Assembly (NCBI RefSeq): GCF_021602345.1
Contig: NZ_BQID01000009.1
Span: 124,001-188,000 of the forward strand
Reading direction: 5' to 3'
Length of the DNA: 64,000 nt
From: Pseudomonas pharyngis
Lineage (GTDB): Bacteria > Pseudomonadota > Gammaproteobacteria > Pseudomonadales > Pseudomonadaceae
Position numbers and translations under genes: made by a program. Positions 17,482 through 26,009 of the stretch are shown one piece after another (position 1 is the stretch's first letter; each line of letters begins with the position of its first letter). The notes under the pieces were generated by a model that searched no databases, was not told where the DNA came from, and saw nothing but the letters and a program-made list of their open reading frames with translations.

Positions 17482-18075
17482 TCAGGCGAACAACATCCGC
17501 CGCAACTCGACACAATCCTTCGCATGCCAGTCGGTCAACTCCGGCCATGGATTGTCCGGCAGGTTCACCAGCACCGTGCGTGCGCCCGCCGCCCGGCCGC
17601 AATCAAGATCAAACCGGTAATCACCGACCATCACCATCTCGTTCGCCGGCACTTGCCAGGCCTCGGCCAGTTTCAGCAAACCGCCCGGATGCGGTTTTGG
17701 CTGTGCTTCATCGCGGCCCAGCACATCCTCCACCGCGAAGCAGTCGGCCAGGCCGATGGCTTCCAGCGTCACATGGGCAAGCTCCCGCGCATTGCGGGTC
17801 AGGATGCCGAGGCGATAGCCTCGGGCGTGCAGGTCGCGCACCAGCTCCACCGCGCCGACCGCCGGGGTCGAGCCGAGCGCCAGATCGCGCTCATGCTCCA
17901 GCAGCCACGCATGTTTCGCCGCCGCTTCCTCGGCGGGCAATGCCGCGAGGTGGGTGAGGATGTCGTCCTCCGGCGGGATCGACAGCGCCACGCGAATCGC
18001 CGCGAAATCATGCACCGCGACGGTCAGGGTGCCGTCCATGTCGAACACCCAGTGCCGCACATCCGCCAGACTCAT
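17482..18075 (-). CDS. HAD-family hydrolase
   Basis: 197 aa phosphatase-like protein. Motif I is FDMDGT (Asp12 nucleophile, Asp14), motif II is ILTRNA, motif III is the Lys in QPKPHP, and motif IV is VGDYRFDLDCG. The helical cap is inserted after motif I (subfamily IA). Its start overlaps the tesB stop by 4 bases, so the two are coupled. Phosphoglycolate-phosphatase-like by fold; substrate not assigned. Confidence 0.88.
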   Translation of the reverse strand: MSLADVRHWVFDMDGTLTVAVHDFAAIRVALSIPPEDDILTHLAALPAEEAAAKHAWLLEHERDLALGSTPAVGAVELVRDLHARGYRLGILTRNARELAHVTLEAIGLADCFAVEDVLGRDEAQPKPHPGGLLKLAEAWQVPANEMVMVGDYRFDLDCGRAAGARTVLVNLPDNPWPELTDWHAKDCVELRRMLFA

Positions 18076-18941
18076 GCCCAGTCCTTGCGATGACGGATCA
18101 GGCCTTCCTGGGTCACCGACGCCACCAGTTGCCCGGCGCGGTTGAACACGCTGCCACGGGAGAAACCGCGAGAGTTACCGGCCCACGGACTGTCCATGGC
18201 GTAAAGCAACCAGTCATCGGCGCGCAAGTCATTGTGGAACCACAACGCGTGGTCGAGGCTGGCGACCTGCATGTCTTTCTGCCAGACCGATTTGCCGTGC
18301 GGCAACATCGAGGTGGTCAGCAGACCGAAGTCCGAAGCGTAGGCCAGCAGGTATTTGTGCAGCGCCGGGATGTCGGCCAACGCGCCGTCGGCGCGAAACC
18401 ACACGTACTTGATCGGATCCGCCGGTTGCGGGTTGTACGGGTCTTTTTCAGTGACCGGGCGCACTTCGATCGGCTTCGGGCACAGCAGCTTTTCGCGCAT
18501 GTGTTCCGGGATCAGGTGCGCGCGTTGCTGGGTCAGTTCCAGCTCCGACGGCAGGTTTTCCGGGCCGACCACCTGGGGCATCTGGCTCTGGTGCTCGAAA
18601 CCTTCTTCGTCGTACTGGAACGAAGCGCTGCAAGTGAAAATCGGGTGGCCCTTCTGGATCGCGGTCACGCGGCGGGTGCTGAAACTGCCGCCGTCGCGCA
18701 CGCGGTCAACCGAATACACCACCGGCAACTTGGCATCGCCCGGACGCAGAAAATAACCGTGCATCGAATGCACATGGCGCGCTTCTTCAACGGTCTGACT
18801 GGCCGCCGACAGCGACTGGCCGAGCACCTGGCCGCCGAACAACTGGCGAAAGCCCAGATCCTGACTGCGACCACGGAACAGGTTTTCCTCGATCGGTTCG
18901 AGGGTCAGCAGATCCACCAGATCTTCCAACACTTGGCTCAT
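18072..18941 (-). CDS. tesB: Acyl-CoA thioesterase II
   Basis: Hydrolyses acyl-CoA to free fatty acid and CoA. 289 aa double hot-dog protein, normal for TesB. The N-terminal repeat has LFRGRSQDLGFRQLFGGQVLGQSL and the C-terminal repeat has SLDHALWFHNDLRADDWLLY (catalytic Asp) followed by the conserved Gln in SVTQEGLIR. A strong GAGGAG ribosome-binding site precedes the ATG. The downstream HAD gene overlaps it. Confidence 0.93.
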   Translation of the reverse strand: MSQVLEDLVDLLTLEPIEENLFRGRSQDLGFRQLFGGQVLGQSLSAASQTVEEARHVHSMHGYFLRPGDAKLPVVYSVDRVRDGGSFSTRRVTAIQKGHPIFTCSASFQYDEEGFEHQSQMPQVVGPENLPSELELTQQRAHLIPEHMREKLLCPKPIEVRPVTEKDPYNPQPADPIKYVWFRADGALADIPALHKYLLAYASDFGLLTTSMLPHGKSVWQKDMQVASLDHALWFHNDLRADDWLLYAMDSPWAGNSRGFSRGSVFNRAGQLVASVTQEGLIRHRKDWA

Positions 18942-19047
18942 TCAGACTCTCCTCACACAACGCTATGCCGCGCAGCCCTGGCTGCGGCGGCCAATTCAGA
19001 TTCTGGCGCGAGCCACTGATCGCGCCATTGTAAACGTCCGTGTCGGC

Positions 19048-19617
19048 TTAGCCATGCAAGGTCTGCAGCCATTGCTCCCGGGTGATGCGGTACAACACAT
19101 GTCGACTTAACGGATGGTCGACAGCCAGTTTCGGGTGATCGAAATCGTCGGCTGGATCGTGATGCATGCCGATCGCCTGCATGACTTTTTCCGACGGCAG
19201 ATTGCTCTGCGCGGTGAAGGACACGATCTCCTTCAGGGACAAACGGTCAAAGCCGCAACGCAGCGCGGTCCACGCCGCTTCGCTGGCATAACCCAGGCCC
19301 CAATGTTCCTTGGCCAGCCGCCAGCCGATTTCCACCGCCGGGGTGAACGGCGCATCGAAGCCGACCACGCCGAGCCCGGTAAAACCGATGAATTCGCCAG
19401 TGTCCTTGCGCTCCAGCGCCCACAGGCCGTAACCGTGTTCGGCAAAATGCCCACGCACCCGGCCGATCAACGCGGCGCTTTCCAGCCGACTCAAAGGCGC
19501 GGGGAAGTAGCGCATCACCTGCGGGTCGGCGCACATGGCCGCGAACGCCGGCAAATCCTCGTCCTGCCATTGGCGCATCAGCAGCCTTGCGCTTTGCAGC
19601 TCCAGTATCGGTTCCAT
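19048..19617 (-). CDS. GNAT-family N-acetyltransferase (RimJ/RimL type)
   Basis: 189 aa. Typical start TARL-like segment (LQSARLLMRQWQDEDLPAFAAM), a central VEIGWRLAKEHWGLGYASEA acetyl-CoA binding region and SNLPSEKVMQAIGM. Acetyltransf_3 subgroup. Could acetylate a protein N-terminus or a small amine; the acceptor is not predictable. Encoded alone. Confidence 0.88.
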   Translation of the reverse strand: MEPILELQSARLLMRQWQDEDLPAFAAMCADPQVMRYFPAPLSRLESAALIGRVRGHFAEHGYGLWALERKDTGEFIGFTGLGVVGFDAPFTPAVEIGWRLAKEHWGLGYASEAAWTALRCGFDRLSLKEIVSFTAQSNLPSEKVMQAIGMHHDPADDFDHPKLAVDHPLSRHVLYRITREQWLQTLHG

Positions 19618-19699
19618 CCCGCCCCTCCGCTTGATGCCGTCAGTCTACATCGCTGTTAGGCTTTGCACTCTTTCCTGCAGCCTTTATGAATAGTCCACC

Positions 19700-20620
19700 A
19701 TGCCGTTGCCGCTGATCTACCACGAAGACTACAGCCCGGAATTTCCGGCGGATCACCGCTTCCCCATGGACAAGTTCCGCCTGCTGCGCGATCACCTGGT
19801 GGACAGCGGCCTGACCCGCGACGAAGACCTGCTGCGCCCCGAGCTGTGCCCTGCCGACATTCTCGCCCTGGCCCATGACCGCAGTTATATCGAACGCTAC
19901 ATGAGCGGCGAGTTGTCCCGCGAAGACCAGCGGCGCCTCGGTCTGCCGTGGAATGAAGCGCTGGCGCGACGCACGGTGCGGGCGGTCGGCGGTTCGATTC
20001 TGGCAGCGGAAAAAGCCCTGGAACATGGCCTGGCCTGTCACCTCGCCGGCGGCACCCATCACGCCCACTACGACTACCCCGCCGGGTTCTGCATCTTCAA
20101 TGACCTGGCAATCATCAGTCACTATTTGCTGCAAAGCGGTCGGGTGAACCGGGTGCTGATCTTCGACTGCGACGTGCATCAGGGCGACGGCACTGCGCGG
20201 ATTCTGCACAACACCCCGGAAGCGATCACCGTTTCCCTGCACTGTGAAAAGAACTTTCCTGCACGCAAGGCCGAAAGCGACTGGGACATTCCGCTGCCCA
20301 ACGGCATGGGCGACGCCGACTACTTGAAGGTTGTCGACGACGCGCTCAACTATCTGCTGCCGCTGTATCAGCCGGATCTGGTGCTCTACGACGCCGGCGT
20401 CGACGTGCACAAGGACGACGCCCTCGGTTATCTGCAATTGACCGACGAAGGCGTCGCCGCCCGCGACGAAAGCGTGATGCGCCACTGCCTGGGCCGCGAC
20501 ATCCCGGTGGTCGGGGTGATCGGCGGCGGTTACAGCAAGGATCGCCACGCCCTCGCCCGCCGCCACGGCATCCTGCATCACAGTGCGCAGCGCGTCTGGC
20601 AGTCATCCGGTTGTCATTGA
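19700..20620 (+). CDS. Histone deacetylase-family (class II-like) amidohydrolase
   Basis: 306 aa. Zinc-dependent deacetylase fold. Seen: catalytic His pair in GGTHHAHYDYPAGFC, zinc ligands in FDCDVHQGDGTA and YDAGVDVHKDD, and the GGGY near the C-terminus. In bacteria such proteins deacetylate small molecules (acetylpolyamines, acetoin-related compounds) or proteins. No operon partner identifies the substrate. Confidence 0.9.
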   Translation: MPLPLIYHEDYSPEFPADHRFPMDKFRLLRDHLVDSGLTRDEDLLRPELCPADILALAHDRSYIERYMSGELSREDQRRLGLPWNEALARRTVRAVGGSILAAEKALEHGLACHLAGGTHHAHYDYPAGFCIFNDLAIISHYLLQSGRVNRVLIFDCDVHQGDGTARILHNTPEAITVSLHCEKNFPARKAESDWDIPLPNGMGDADYLKVVDDALNYLLPLYQPDLVLYDAGVDVHKDDALGYLQLTDEGVAARDESVMRHCLGRDIPVVGVIGGGYSKDRHALARRHGILHHSAQRVWQSSGCH

Positions 20621-20795
20621 GTTGTGCTGCGTTACCCACAATGGCTGTGGAACGGCCTGTGGATAACCTGAGCGAAAGGGACTACAGCCCACGCTGAACA
20701 TGGCTTGCAGCGCGCTGATTGTTTTTTGATCAGGCCTGAAGATGGTCGCTGCTGCTAGAATGCGCGGCTTATTCCGCCACGCTATTGCCGCTGCC

Positions 20796-22037
20796 ATGAC
20801 CCAGACCTCTGCCGCCCTTCCCGCTCACGTCGCCATCATCGGCGGTGGCCCCGCCGGCCTGATGGCCGCCGAAGTGCTGAGCCAGGCCGGAGTCCGCGTC
20901 GATCTGTACGACGGCATGCCCTCGGTGGGCCGCAAGTTCCTGCTGGCCGGGGTCGGCGGCATGAACATCACCCATTCCGAAGCCTACCCGGCGTTCCTCT
21001 CGCGCTACGCCGAACGCGCCGCGAACATCGCCCCGCTGCTGCGCGCGTTCGACGCCGATGCACTGTGCCGCTGGATTCACGAACTGGGGATCGAAACCTT
21101 CGTCGGCAGCTCCGGCCGGGTGTTCCCCACCGACATGAAAGCCGCGCCATTGCTGCGCGCCTGGCTCAAGCGCCTGCGCGACAGCGGCTTGGTTATCCAC
21201 ACCCGCCACCGCTGGCTCGGCTGGGACGAAAACGGCGCACTGCGCATCGACAGCCCGGAAGGCGAGAAAACCCTCACCCCCGACGCCACCCTGCTCGCCC
21301 TCGGCGGCGGCAGTTGGTCGCGACTGGGCTCCGACGGCGCGTGGATGCTGCCGCTGGAGCAACGCGGTGTAGGACTGGCGCCGTTGCAGCCGAGCAATTG
21401 CGGCTTCGAGGTGCAGGCCTGGAGCGAAGTGATGGTCAGCAAATTCGCCGGCGCGCCGCTGAAAAATATCGCCATCGGTTTGAACGACGATGTTCCGCGT
21501 CTGGGTGAATGCGTGATCACCGCGACCGGCATCGAGGGCAGTCTGATCTACGCGCTGTCAGCGCCGATTCGTGAGGCGATCAATGTGCACGGTGCGGCGA
21601 CCATTCACATCGACCTGCTGCCCGGCAGACCTGTGGATAAATTGCAGGCGGCGTTGAGCAAACCACGGGGATCGCGCTCGATGGCCAAGCACCTGCACAG
21701 TCAGGTCGGGATTGATGGGGTGAAAGCGGCGCTGCTCCGAGAGCTCACTGACGCCGCGACGTTTGCCGATCCGGCGTTGTTGGCCCGGGCGATCAAGACC
21801 TTGCCGCTGACACTGGTGAAAACCCGTCCGCTGGATGAGGCAATCAGCAGCGCGGGCGGAGTGACGTTCGAGGCGATGGATGAGCGCTTGATGCTCAAGG
21901 CGTTGCCGGGGGTGTTTTGTGCGGGGGAAATGCTGGATTGGGAAGCGCCGACGGGCGGGTATCTGCTGACAGCGTGTTTTGCCAGTGGCCGGGCGGCAGG
22001 GTTGGGGATGTTGGACTGGTTACGACGCGAGATTTGA
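20796..22037 (+). CDS. TIGR03862-family flavoprotein (HI0933/YhiN-like)
   Basis: 413 aa. N-terminal FAD-binding GGGPAGLMAAEVL followed by SVGRKFLLAGVGGMNITH, diagnostic of the HI0933-like flavoproteins, and C-terminal GVFCAGEMLDWEAPTGGYLLTACFASG. ATG 20796 begins at the conserved N-terminus. Physiological role unknown. The 175 bases upstream hold no gene. The 3' side runs into a MITE-like repeat. Confidence 0.88.
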   Translation: MTQTSAALPAHVAIIGGGPAGLMAAEVLSQAGVRVDLYDGMPSVGRKFLLAGVGGMNITHSEAYPAFLSRYAERAANIAPLLRAFDADALCRWIHELGIETFVGSSGRVFPTDMKAAPLLRAWLKRLRDSGLVIHTRHRWLGWDENGALRIDSPEGEKTLTPDATLLALGGGSWSRLGSDGAWMLPLEQRGVGLAPLQPSNCGFEVQAWSEVMVSKFAGAPLKNIAIGLNDDVPRLGECVITATGIEGSLIYALSAPIREAINVHGAATIHIDLLPGRPVDKLQAALSKPRGSRSMAKHLHSQVGIDGVKAALLRELTDAATFADPALLARAIKTLPLTLVKTRPLDEAISSAGGVTFEAMDERLMLKALPGVFCAGEMLDWEAPTGGYLLTACFASGRAAGLGMLDWLRREI

Positions 22038-22048
22038 GTCGTCCCCCT

Positions 22049-22272
22049 TCACCCTCACCCCAGCCCTCTCCCCCAGGAGAGGGAGCCGACCGAGGTGTCT
22101 GGCGTCATACATCGACCTGAAAGACCGAGTCGATTATGGATTCATCGATCAGGTGCTTTTCATAACCTGAGTTCGACTCGATATTTCAGGTCGGCGTAAC
22201 TCGCAAAAACAACCCCGTCAGTCCCCTCTCCCTCCGGGCGGTCCGACGTTTCGGGAGGGTTAGGGTGAGGGG
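22049..22272. repeat. MITE-like inverted-repeat element, copy 1
   Basis: Non-coding element with imperfect terminal inverted repeats (CCCTCACCCCAGCCCTCTCC at the left; GGGAGGGTTAGGGTGAGGG at the right). A second copy in opposite orientation lies at 45800-45975. Bases 22088-22122 are the exact reverse complement of 45903-45937 (35 of 35). Copy 1 carries an extra segment (CGGTCCGACGTTTCGG) inside its right terminal hairpin and is longer in the middle. It fills the gap between convergent TIGR03862 and rhlE genes. No transposase is encoded. Confidence 0.8.
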
Positions 22273-22294
22273 CTTTTGATCTTCAAGGCAATCT

Positions 22295-23635
22295 TTAAGG
22301 CTTACGCTTGCGCGGCCCGGTATTGAACACCGGCACCTTTCGCACAGGCTTGATCGCCACCTCAGGCGCCGGGGTATCCCCGCTGTCCACCCACTTGCCC
22401 AGATTGCGCTTGCCACCGCCACCACCGGAAGCTTTCGGCTTCTTCGGTTTCTTCGGCTTCTTGATCACCTGCCCACTGGCATCGGTGTCCGGCACGCGGT
22501 GCTCGGGCACGAAATCCGGCTCAACCTCACGCTTCAACGTGCTGCGGGTCAGCATTTCAATCGCCGACAACATGTTCACTTCATCGGCGCACACCAGCGA
22601 AATCGCCTCACCGGTCGAACCCGCGCGGCCAGTCCGGCCGATACGGTGAATGTAATCCTCGGCCACGATCGGCAGATCAAAGTTGACCACCAGCGGCAGG
22701 TCTTCGATATCCAGACCACGGGCCGCCACGTCGGTGGCCACCAGAATCTGCACTTCGCTCAGTTTGAAGCGGTCCAGCGCCCGCTGCCGGGTCGCCTGCG
22801 GCTTGTCGCCGTGGATTCCGTCGGCGTTCACGCCCAGGCCCTGAAGTTTCTCGACCAACGCGTCCACACCATTACGGGTCTTGGCGAACACCAGCACCTG
22901 CTTCCACTTGTTCTTGCGCAGCAGGTGCACGAACAGTTCCGGCTTGCGCTTCTTGTCCACCGTCACCACCCACTGCTTGACGGTGTTGGCGGCGACGTTG
23001 CGCGGGCTGACTTCGATGCTCTGCGGATCGTTGAGCATCTGCCCGGCCAGCAGGCGGATGTCATCGGAGAAAGTCGCGGAGAACAGCAGCGTCTGCCGCT
23101 TCTTCGGCAGCGCGCGATAAATGTTCGCCAGCTCTTCGGAAAAGCCCAGGTCGAGCATGCGGTCGGCTTCGTCCAGTACCAGGGTTTGCAGCTGGTTGAA
23201 TTTCAGCGCGTTCTGGCGGAACAGGTCGAGCAGACGGCCCGGGGTCGCGACCAACAGATCGACACCGCCGCGCAGCTTCATCATCTGCGGGTTGATGCTG
23301 ACGCCGCCGTACACCGCATAAGTGCGCAATGGCAGGTTTTCGGCGTACTGGCGCACGGCTTCGTGGACTTGCTCGGCCAGCTCGCGGGTCGGCACCAGAA
23401 TCAGCGCGCGCACCGAGTTGGCGGTGACTTTCGGCCCTTCCATCGCCAGCAGTTGCAGCAGCGGCAAAGCGAAACCGGCGGTCTTGCCGGTGCCGGTCTG
23501 GGCCGCAGCCATCAGGTCGCGACCGGCCAGCACGGCCGGAATGGCTTGCGCCTGCACCGGCGTCGGGGTCTGGTAGCCGAGCTTCTCGAGGGAGCGCAGC
23601 AAGGGTTCGATCAGGCCAAGGGTGGCGAAAGTCAT
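22295..23635 (-). CDS. rhlE: DEAD-box RNA helicase, RhlE type
   Basis: 446 aa ATP-dependent RNA helicase. Q motif TPVQAQAIPA, Walker A AQTGTGKT (45-52), PTRELAEQ, ATPGRLLDL, DEAD (155-158), SATF and HRIGRTGRAG are all present. The C-terminal tail is basic and low in complexity (KKPKKPKKPKASGGGGGKR), likely an RNA-binding extension. ATG 23635 is at the conserved N-terminus MTFATLGL. Roles in ribosome assembly and RNA turnover are known for the family. Confidence 0.93.
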   Translation of the reverse strand: MTFATLGLIEPLLRSLEKLGYQTPTPVQAQAIPAVLAGRDLMAAAQTGTGKTAGFALPLLQLLAMEGPKVTANSVRALILVPTRELAEQVHEAVRQYAENLPLRTYAVYGGVSINPQMMKLRGGVDLLVATPGRLLDLFRQNALKFNQLQTLVLDEADRMLDLGFSEELANIYRALPKKRQTLLFSATFSDDIRLLAGQMLNDPQSIEVSPRNVAANTVKQWVVTVDKKRKPELFVHLLRKNKWKQVLVFAKTRNGVDALVEKLQGLGVNADGIHGDKPQATRQRALDRFKLSEVQILVATDVAARGLDIEDLPLVVNFDLPIVAEDYIHRIGRTGRAGSTGEAISLVCADEVNMLSAIEMLTRSTLKREVEPDFVPEHRVPDTDASGQVIKKPKKPKKPKASGGGGGKRNLGKWVDSGDTPAPEVAIKPVRKVPVFNTGPRKRKP

Positions 23636-23687
23636 GGGAGTACCGTAGGAAAAATCAGAGCAAGTGTGCGATGGCGCGCAGTTTACC

Positions 23688-24638
23688 CTAATTCGCACGC
23701 TGCTCCGTCGCTATGACCTTCGCTGCGGCAGCCGGCTCGCTGACCACCGGCGACCGCGCCGGACGCCGCCACTGCGGCAGACTGATCAGCACCACCGCGC
23801 CGATGATCACCAGCATTGCCAGCGCTTCTTCGATGCCGATGGTCTCGCCGACAAACACGATCCCCAGCAACACCGCCACCGCCGGGTTGACGTAGGCATA
23901 ACTGGTGGCTGCCGCCGGACGAACGTTTTTCAACAGATACATGTAAGCGTTGAACGCGATGATCGAGCCGAAGAAGATCAGGTACGCCAGCGCCAGCCAG
24001 CCTTCCAGCGGCGGCATGGCCTGCAGGTGTTCACCGCTGGCCGCGCTGCCGATCAACAGCACCACGCCGCCGACCAGCATTTCCACGGCACTGGCCATTG
24101 CGCCCTGAGGCAGCGGCAGGTGCTTGCTCCACACCGAACCGAACGCCCAGCTCGCCGCCGCGAAAATCAGCAACGCCGCGCCCAGCGGGCTCGATTGCAG
24201 GTTGGAGCCCATGTTGAGCATCGCGATACCGATAATCCCCATCACCACCCCGGCCCACTCCAGGCGAGTGTTGCGCGCGCCCCAGAAATAACCGCAGAGC
24301 AAGGTAAACAGCGGCACCGTCGCTACCGCCAGCGCAGCAACACCCGACGCCACGCCGCTGTGCTCGGCCAAAGTCACCGCGCCGTTGCCAAAGCTGAGCA
24401 ACAGAATCCCGATGATCCCCGCCGCCTTCCACTGCGCCCAGGTCGGCGCCGGTGCACCGCGCCAGCGCAGGAACGCGTACATCAGAGTGCCGGCAATCAC
24501 GAAGCGCACGCCACCGAGCATCAGCGGCGGCCAGTACTCGACGCCGATGCGGATCACCAGATAGGTCGATCCCCAAATCACGTACAACGCAAAAAACGCA
24601 GCGATCAAGGGCAGGGAAAAACGGCGCAAGGCAGACAT
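23688..24638 (-). CDS. EamA/YedA-type DMT exporter
   Basis: 316 aa with about 10 transmembrane helices. It begins LPLIAAFFALYVIWGSTYLVIRIGVEYWPPLM, the YedA/RhtA-like pattern of the drug/metabolite exporter family, which often exports amino acids. ATG 24638 matches the family start. It is divergent from an Lrp/AsnC regulator 163 bases away, and such pairs usually mean amino-acid-responsive control of efflux. Specific substrate unknown. Confidence 0.87.
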   Translation of the reverse strand: MSALRRFSLPLIAAFFALYVIWGSTYLVIRIGVEYWPPLMLGGVRFVIAGTLMYAFLRWRGAPAPTWAQWKAAGIIGILLLSFGNGAVTLAEHSGVASGVAALAVATVPLFTLLCGYFWGARNTRLEWAGVVMGIIGIAMLNMGSNLQSSPLGAALLIFAAASWAFGSVWSKHLPLPQGAMASAVEMLVGGVVLLIGSAASGEHLQAMPPLEGWLALAYLIFFGSIIAFNAYMYLLKNVRPAAATSYAYVNPAVAVLLGIVFVGETIGIEEALAMLVIIGAVVLISLPQWRRPARSPVVSEPAAAAKVIATEQRAN

Positions 24639-24801
24639 GGGCAGCTCGAAAGTCAGACTCAGGGGATGGGTTATTCTAGAAAGGCCAACCGCTAAAAATA
24701 AGTTACAAAACCTGTTTATAGCGCCGGTACACTTTTGATAACACGGAGATCGACGGCCAAAACCGCGATTTCGAAAGTCTGGCATTTTCAGGAGTCCGAC
24801 C
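24639..24801. promoter_or_regulatory. Divergent promoter region of the DMT exporter and Lrp-type regulator
   Basis: 163 AT-richer bases including AACCGCTAAAAATAAGTTAC and TTGATAACACGG. It must contain both promoters and probably the regulator's binding sites; I cannot assign exact boxes. Confidence 0.5.
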
Positions 24802-25254
24802 TTGGACAAATACGACCGCATGCTGCTCAGCGCCCTGCTCGAAAACGGTCGCGCGTCCTACGCCGACCTCGCCCGCAAAGTGAACCTCTCAGCCCCCGCC
24901 GTCGCCGAACGCGTGGCCAAACTCGAGGCAGCCGGAGTAATCACCGGGTATCAGGCGAACATCGACCTGTCGAAAATCGGCTTGCCGATCCAGTGCGTGA
25001 TCGAATTGCGCCTCCACCAGAACGGCAGTCAAAAGGTCTACGACGAACTGGTGAAAATTCCGCAACTGACCGAGTGCTTTCGAGTGACGGGCGATCCGTG
25101 CGTGATCATGAAGGCCGCGGTGGGTTCGATGCCGGAGCTGGAAGATTTGATCAACCGGGTGGCGAAATTCGGGTTCAGCAAGACGTCGATCGTGTTGTCG
25201 AGTGCGATAGAGAAGCGGGTGCCGCTGGGGCATATCGAGGGCAACGGCAAGTAA
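24802..25254 (+). CDS. Lrp/AsnC-family transcriptional regulator
   Basis: 150 aa. N-terminal HTH (residues 4-62, LSALLENGRASYADLARKVNLSAPAVAERV) and C-terminal RAM ligand-binding domain (70-145). It starts with TTG at 24802, with CAGGAG at the correct distance (24790-24795) and no better ATG. Divergent from the YedA-type exporter, which it likely controls in response to an amino acid. Confidence 0.9.
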   Translation: MDKYDRMLLSALLENGRASYADLARKVNLSAPAVAERVAKLEAAGVITGYQANIDLSKIGLPIQCVIELRLHQNGSQKVYDELVKIPQLTECFRVTGDPCVIMKAAVGSMPELEDLINRVAKFGFSKTSIVLSSAIEKRVPLGHIEGNGK

Positions 25255-25275
25255 ATACAGGTGTGCCCGAATCTG

Positions 25276-25305
25276 CTGTGGGAGCGAGTCGGCTCGCTCC
25301 CGCAG
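25276..25305. repeat. REP-like palindrome / probable terminator
   Basis: CTGTGGGAGCGAG pairs with CTCGCTCCCGCAG around TCGG, 22 bases after the lrp-type gene. A single compact REP-like hairpin that could terminate transcription. Confidence 0.7.
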
Positions 25306-25358
25306 ACAACTGACCAGATCAGCAATCAATCTCTGATCGCTGAATCAGTGGAAAGCCC

Positions 25359-25871
25359 TCAACAGTAGCCCCGCCCTTCCTGTGTCACCAGATACGGCAT
25401 ATCTCGCATGCGCACCCACGGCTCGTTTCGCCAGTGGAGGAGCTTCAACGTTTCGCCCGCAAAACTCATCAAACGTACATGAGGGCCAGAAACTGACTTC
25501 GATTCCTGATGAAGCATTGGCACTACCTGATGCGTCAGCCAACGACGCAGATGACGGTTTTCCGGGCAGTAGTGATAGACCAGCATTGCGTAAACCCCGG
25601 ACTCGCTCAGCATCAACGTCTCTTGAGCACCGTCGTCTCCGGACAGATACATCATCTGCCGCTGGTCCTCATCCAGCTTGAGCACTTGTCGCGCGTTGAT
25701 TTCCATCCCCATTAGACGACCAACGTCTCGGGCGCAGAACCAGGCTTCCGCATGCTGCAGAGTGGCCCTCAATTGAATGTGATGGCGAATGAACGACTGG
25801 GGGTGAATTGGCGTTTCACGGGTGATTGCTGAACCGAAACCTTCAGCGTGCGTGGGGACAACCTTGACCAT
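25359..25871 (-). CDS. BRO-N domain protein (phage-type antirepressor-like)
   Basis: 170 aa. Residues 43-120 match the Bro-N fold: WFCARDVGRLMGM, VLKLDEDQ, LSESGVYAMLVYH and RRWLTHQVVPML. A second, shorter segment near residues 144-166 (LLHWRNEPWVRMRDMPYLV) resembles the start of another such unit and may be a remnant. ATG 25871 has AAGGAG at the right distance. Bro-N proteins of phages bind DNA or repressors. No other phage gene is adjacent, so this looks like an orphan or domesticated gene. Its leader holds a C4-like antisense RNA structure that can cover its Shine-Dalgarno. Confidence 0.8.
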   Translation of the reverse strand: MVKVVPTHAEGFGSAITRETPIHPQSFIRHHIQLRATLQHAEAWFCARDVGRLMGMEINARQVLKLDEDQRQMMYLSGDDGAQETLMLSESGVYAMLVYHYCPENRHLRRWLTHQVVPMLHQESKSVSGPHVRLMSFAGETLKLLHWRNEPWVRMRDMPYLVTQEGRGYC

Positions 25872-25876
25872 GACAA

Positions 25877-25883
25877 ATCTCCT
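25877..25883 (-). promoter_or_regulatory. Shine-Dalgarno of the BRO-N gene and antisense target a
   Basis: Minus strand reads AGGAGAT. It is complementary (one G-U pair) to GTCTCCT in the loop of the middle hairpin of the upstream C4-like structure (25956-25963), so the leader could mask the ribosome-binding site. Confidence 0.6.
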
Positions 25884-25895
25884 TTTGAATATCGG

Positions 25896-25932
25896 AGCTG
25901 CCAGCATCACTTGCAGATGATGGGTGGCAGCT
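25896..25932 (-). promoter_or_regulatory. Leader hairpin presenting antisense target b
   Basis: Arms AGCTGCCA (25925-25932 read on the minus strand) and TGGCAGCT (25896-25903) close an inner ATCA/TGAT stem whose loop shows CTGCAAG (25910-25916). That loop is the exact complement of CTTGCAG in the last hairpin of the C4-like structure. The outer arm shares bases with the closing stem of that structure, so the two folds exclude each other. Confidence 0.6.
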
Positions 25933-25999
25933 GTGCACGGGTCTGCAAGACCGAGTAGGAGACCTCGGCAGACCCGAAGGTCTCCCGCACACAGCTACC
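25926..25999 (-). ncRNA. C4-like antisense RNA structure in the BRO-N leader
   Basis: On the minus strand a 16-bp closing stem (25984-25999 with 25926-25941, including three G-U pairs) encloses three hairpins: AGACC-TTCG-GGTCT (25970-25983), CCGAG-GTCTCCTA-CTCGG (25951-25968) and GTCT-TGC-AGAC (25941-25951). The second and third loops are complementary to the BRO-N Shine-Dalgarno and to the loop at 25910-25916, in antiparallel order. C4 RNA of phages P1/P7 uses the same layout to silence an antirepressor. Assignment is structural inference; I could not compare it with the Rfam C4 model. Confidence 0.6.
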
Positions 26000-26009
26000 A
26001 TTAATCGTG

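Noticed and set aside
25926-25999. tRNA-like cloverleaf at the BRO-N leader
   Set aside because: The four-way shape is reminiscent of tRNA, but the closing stem is 16 bp and the T-loop and D-loop consensus and CCA end are missing.
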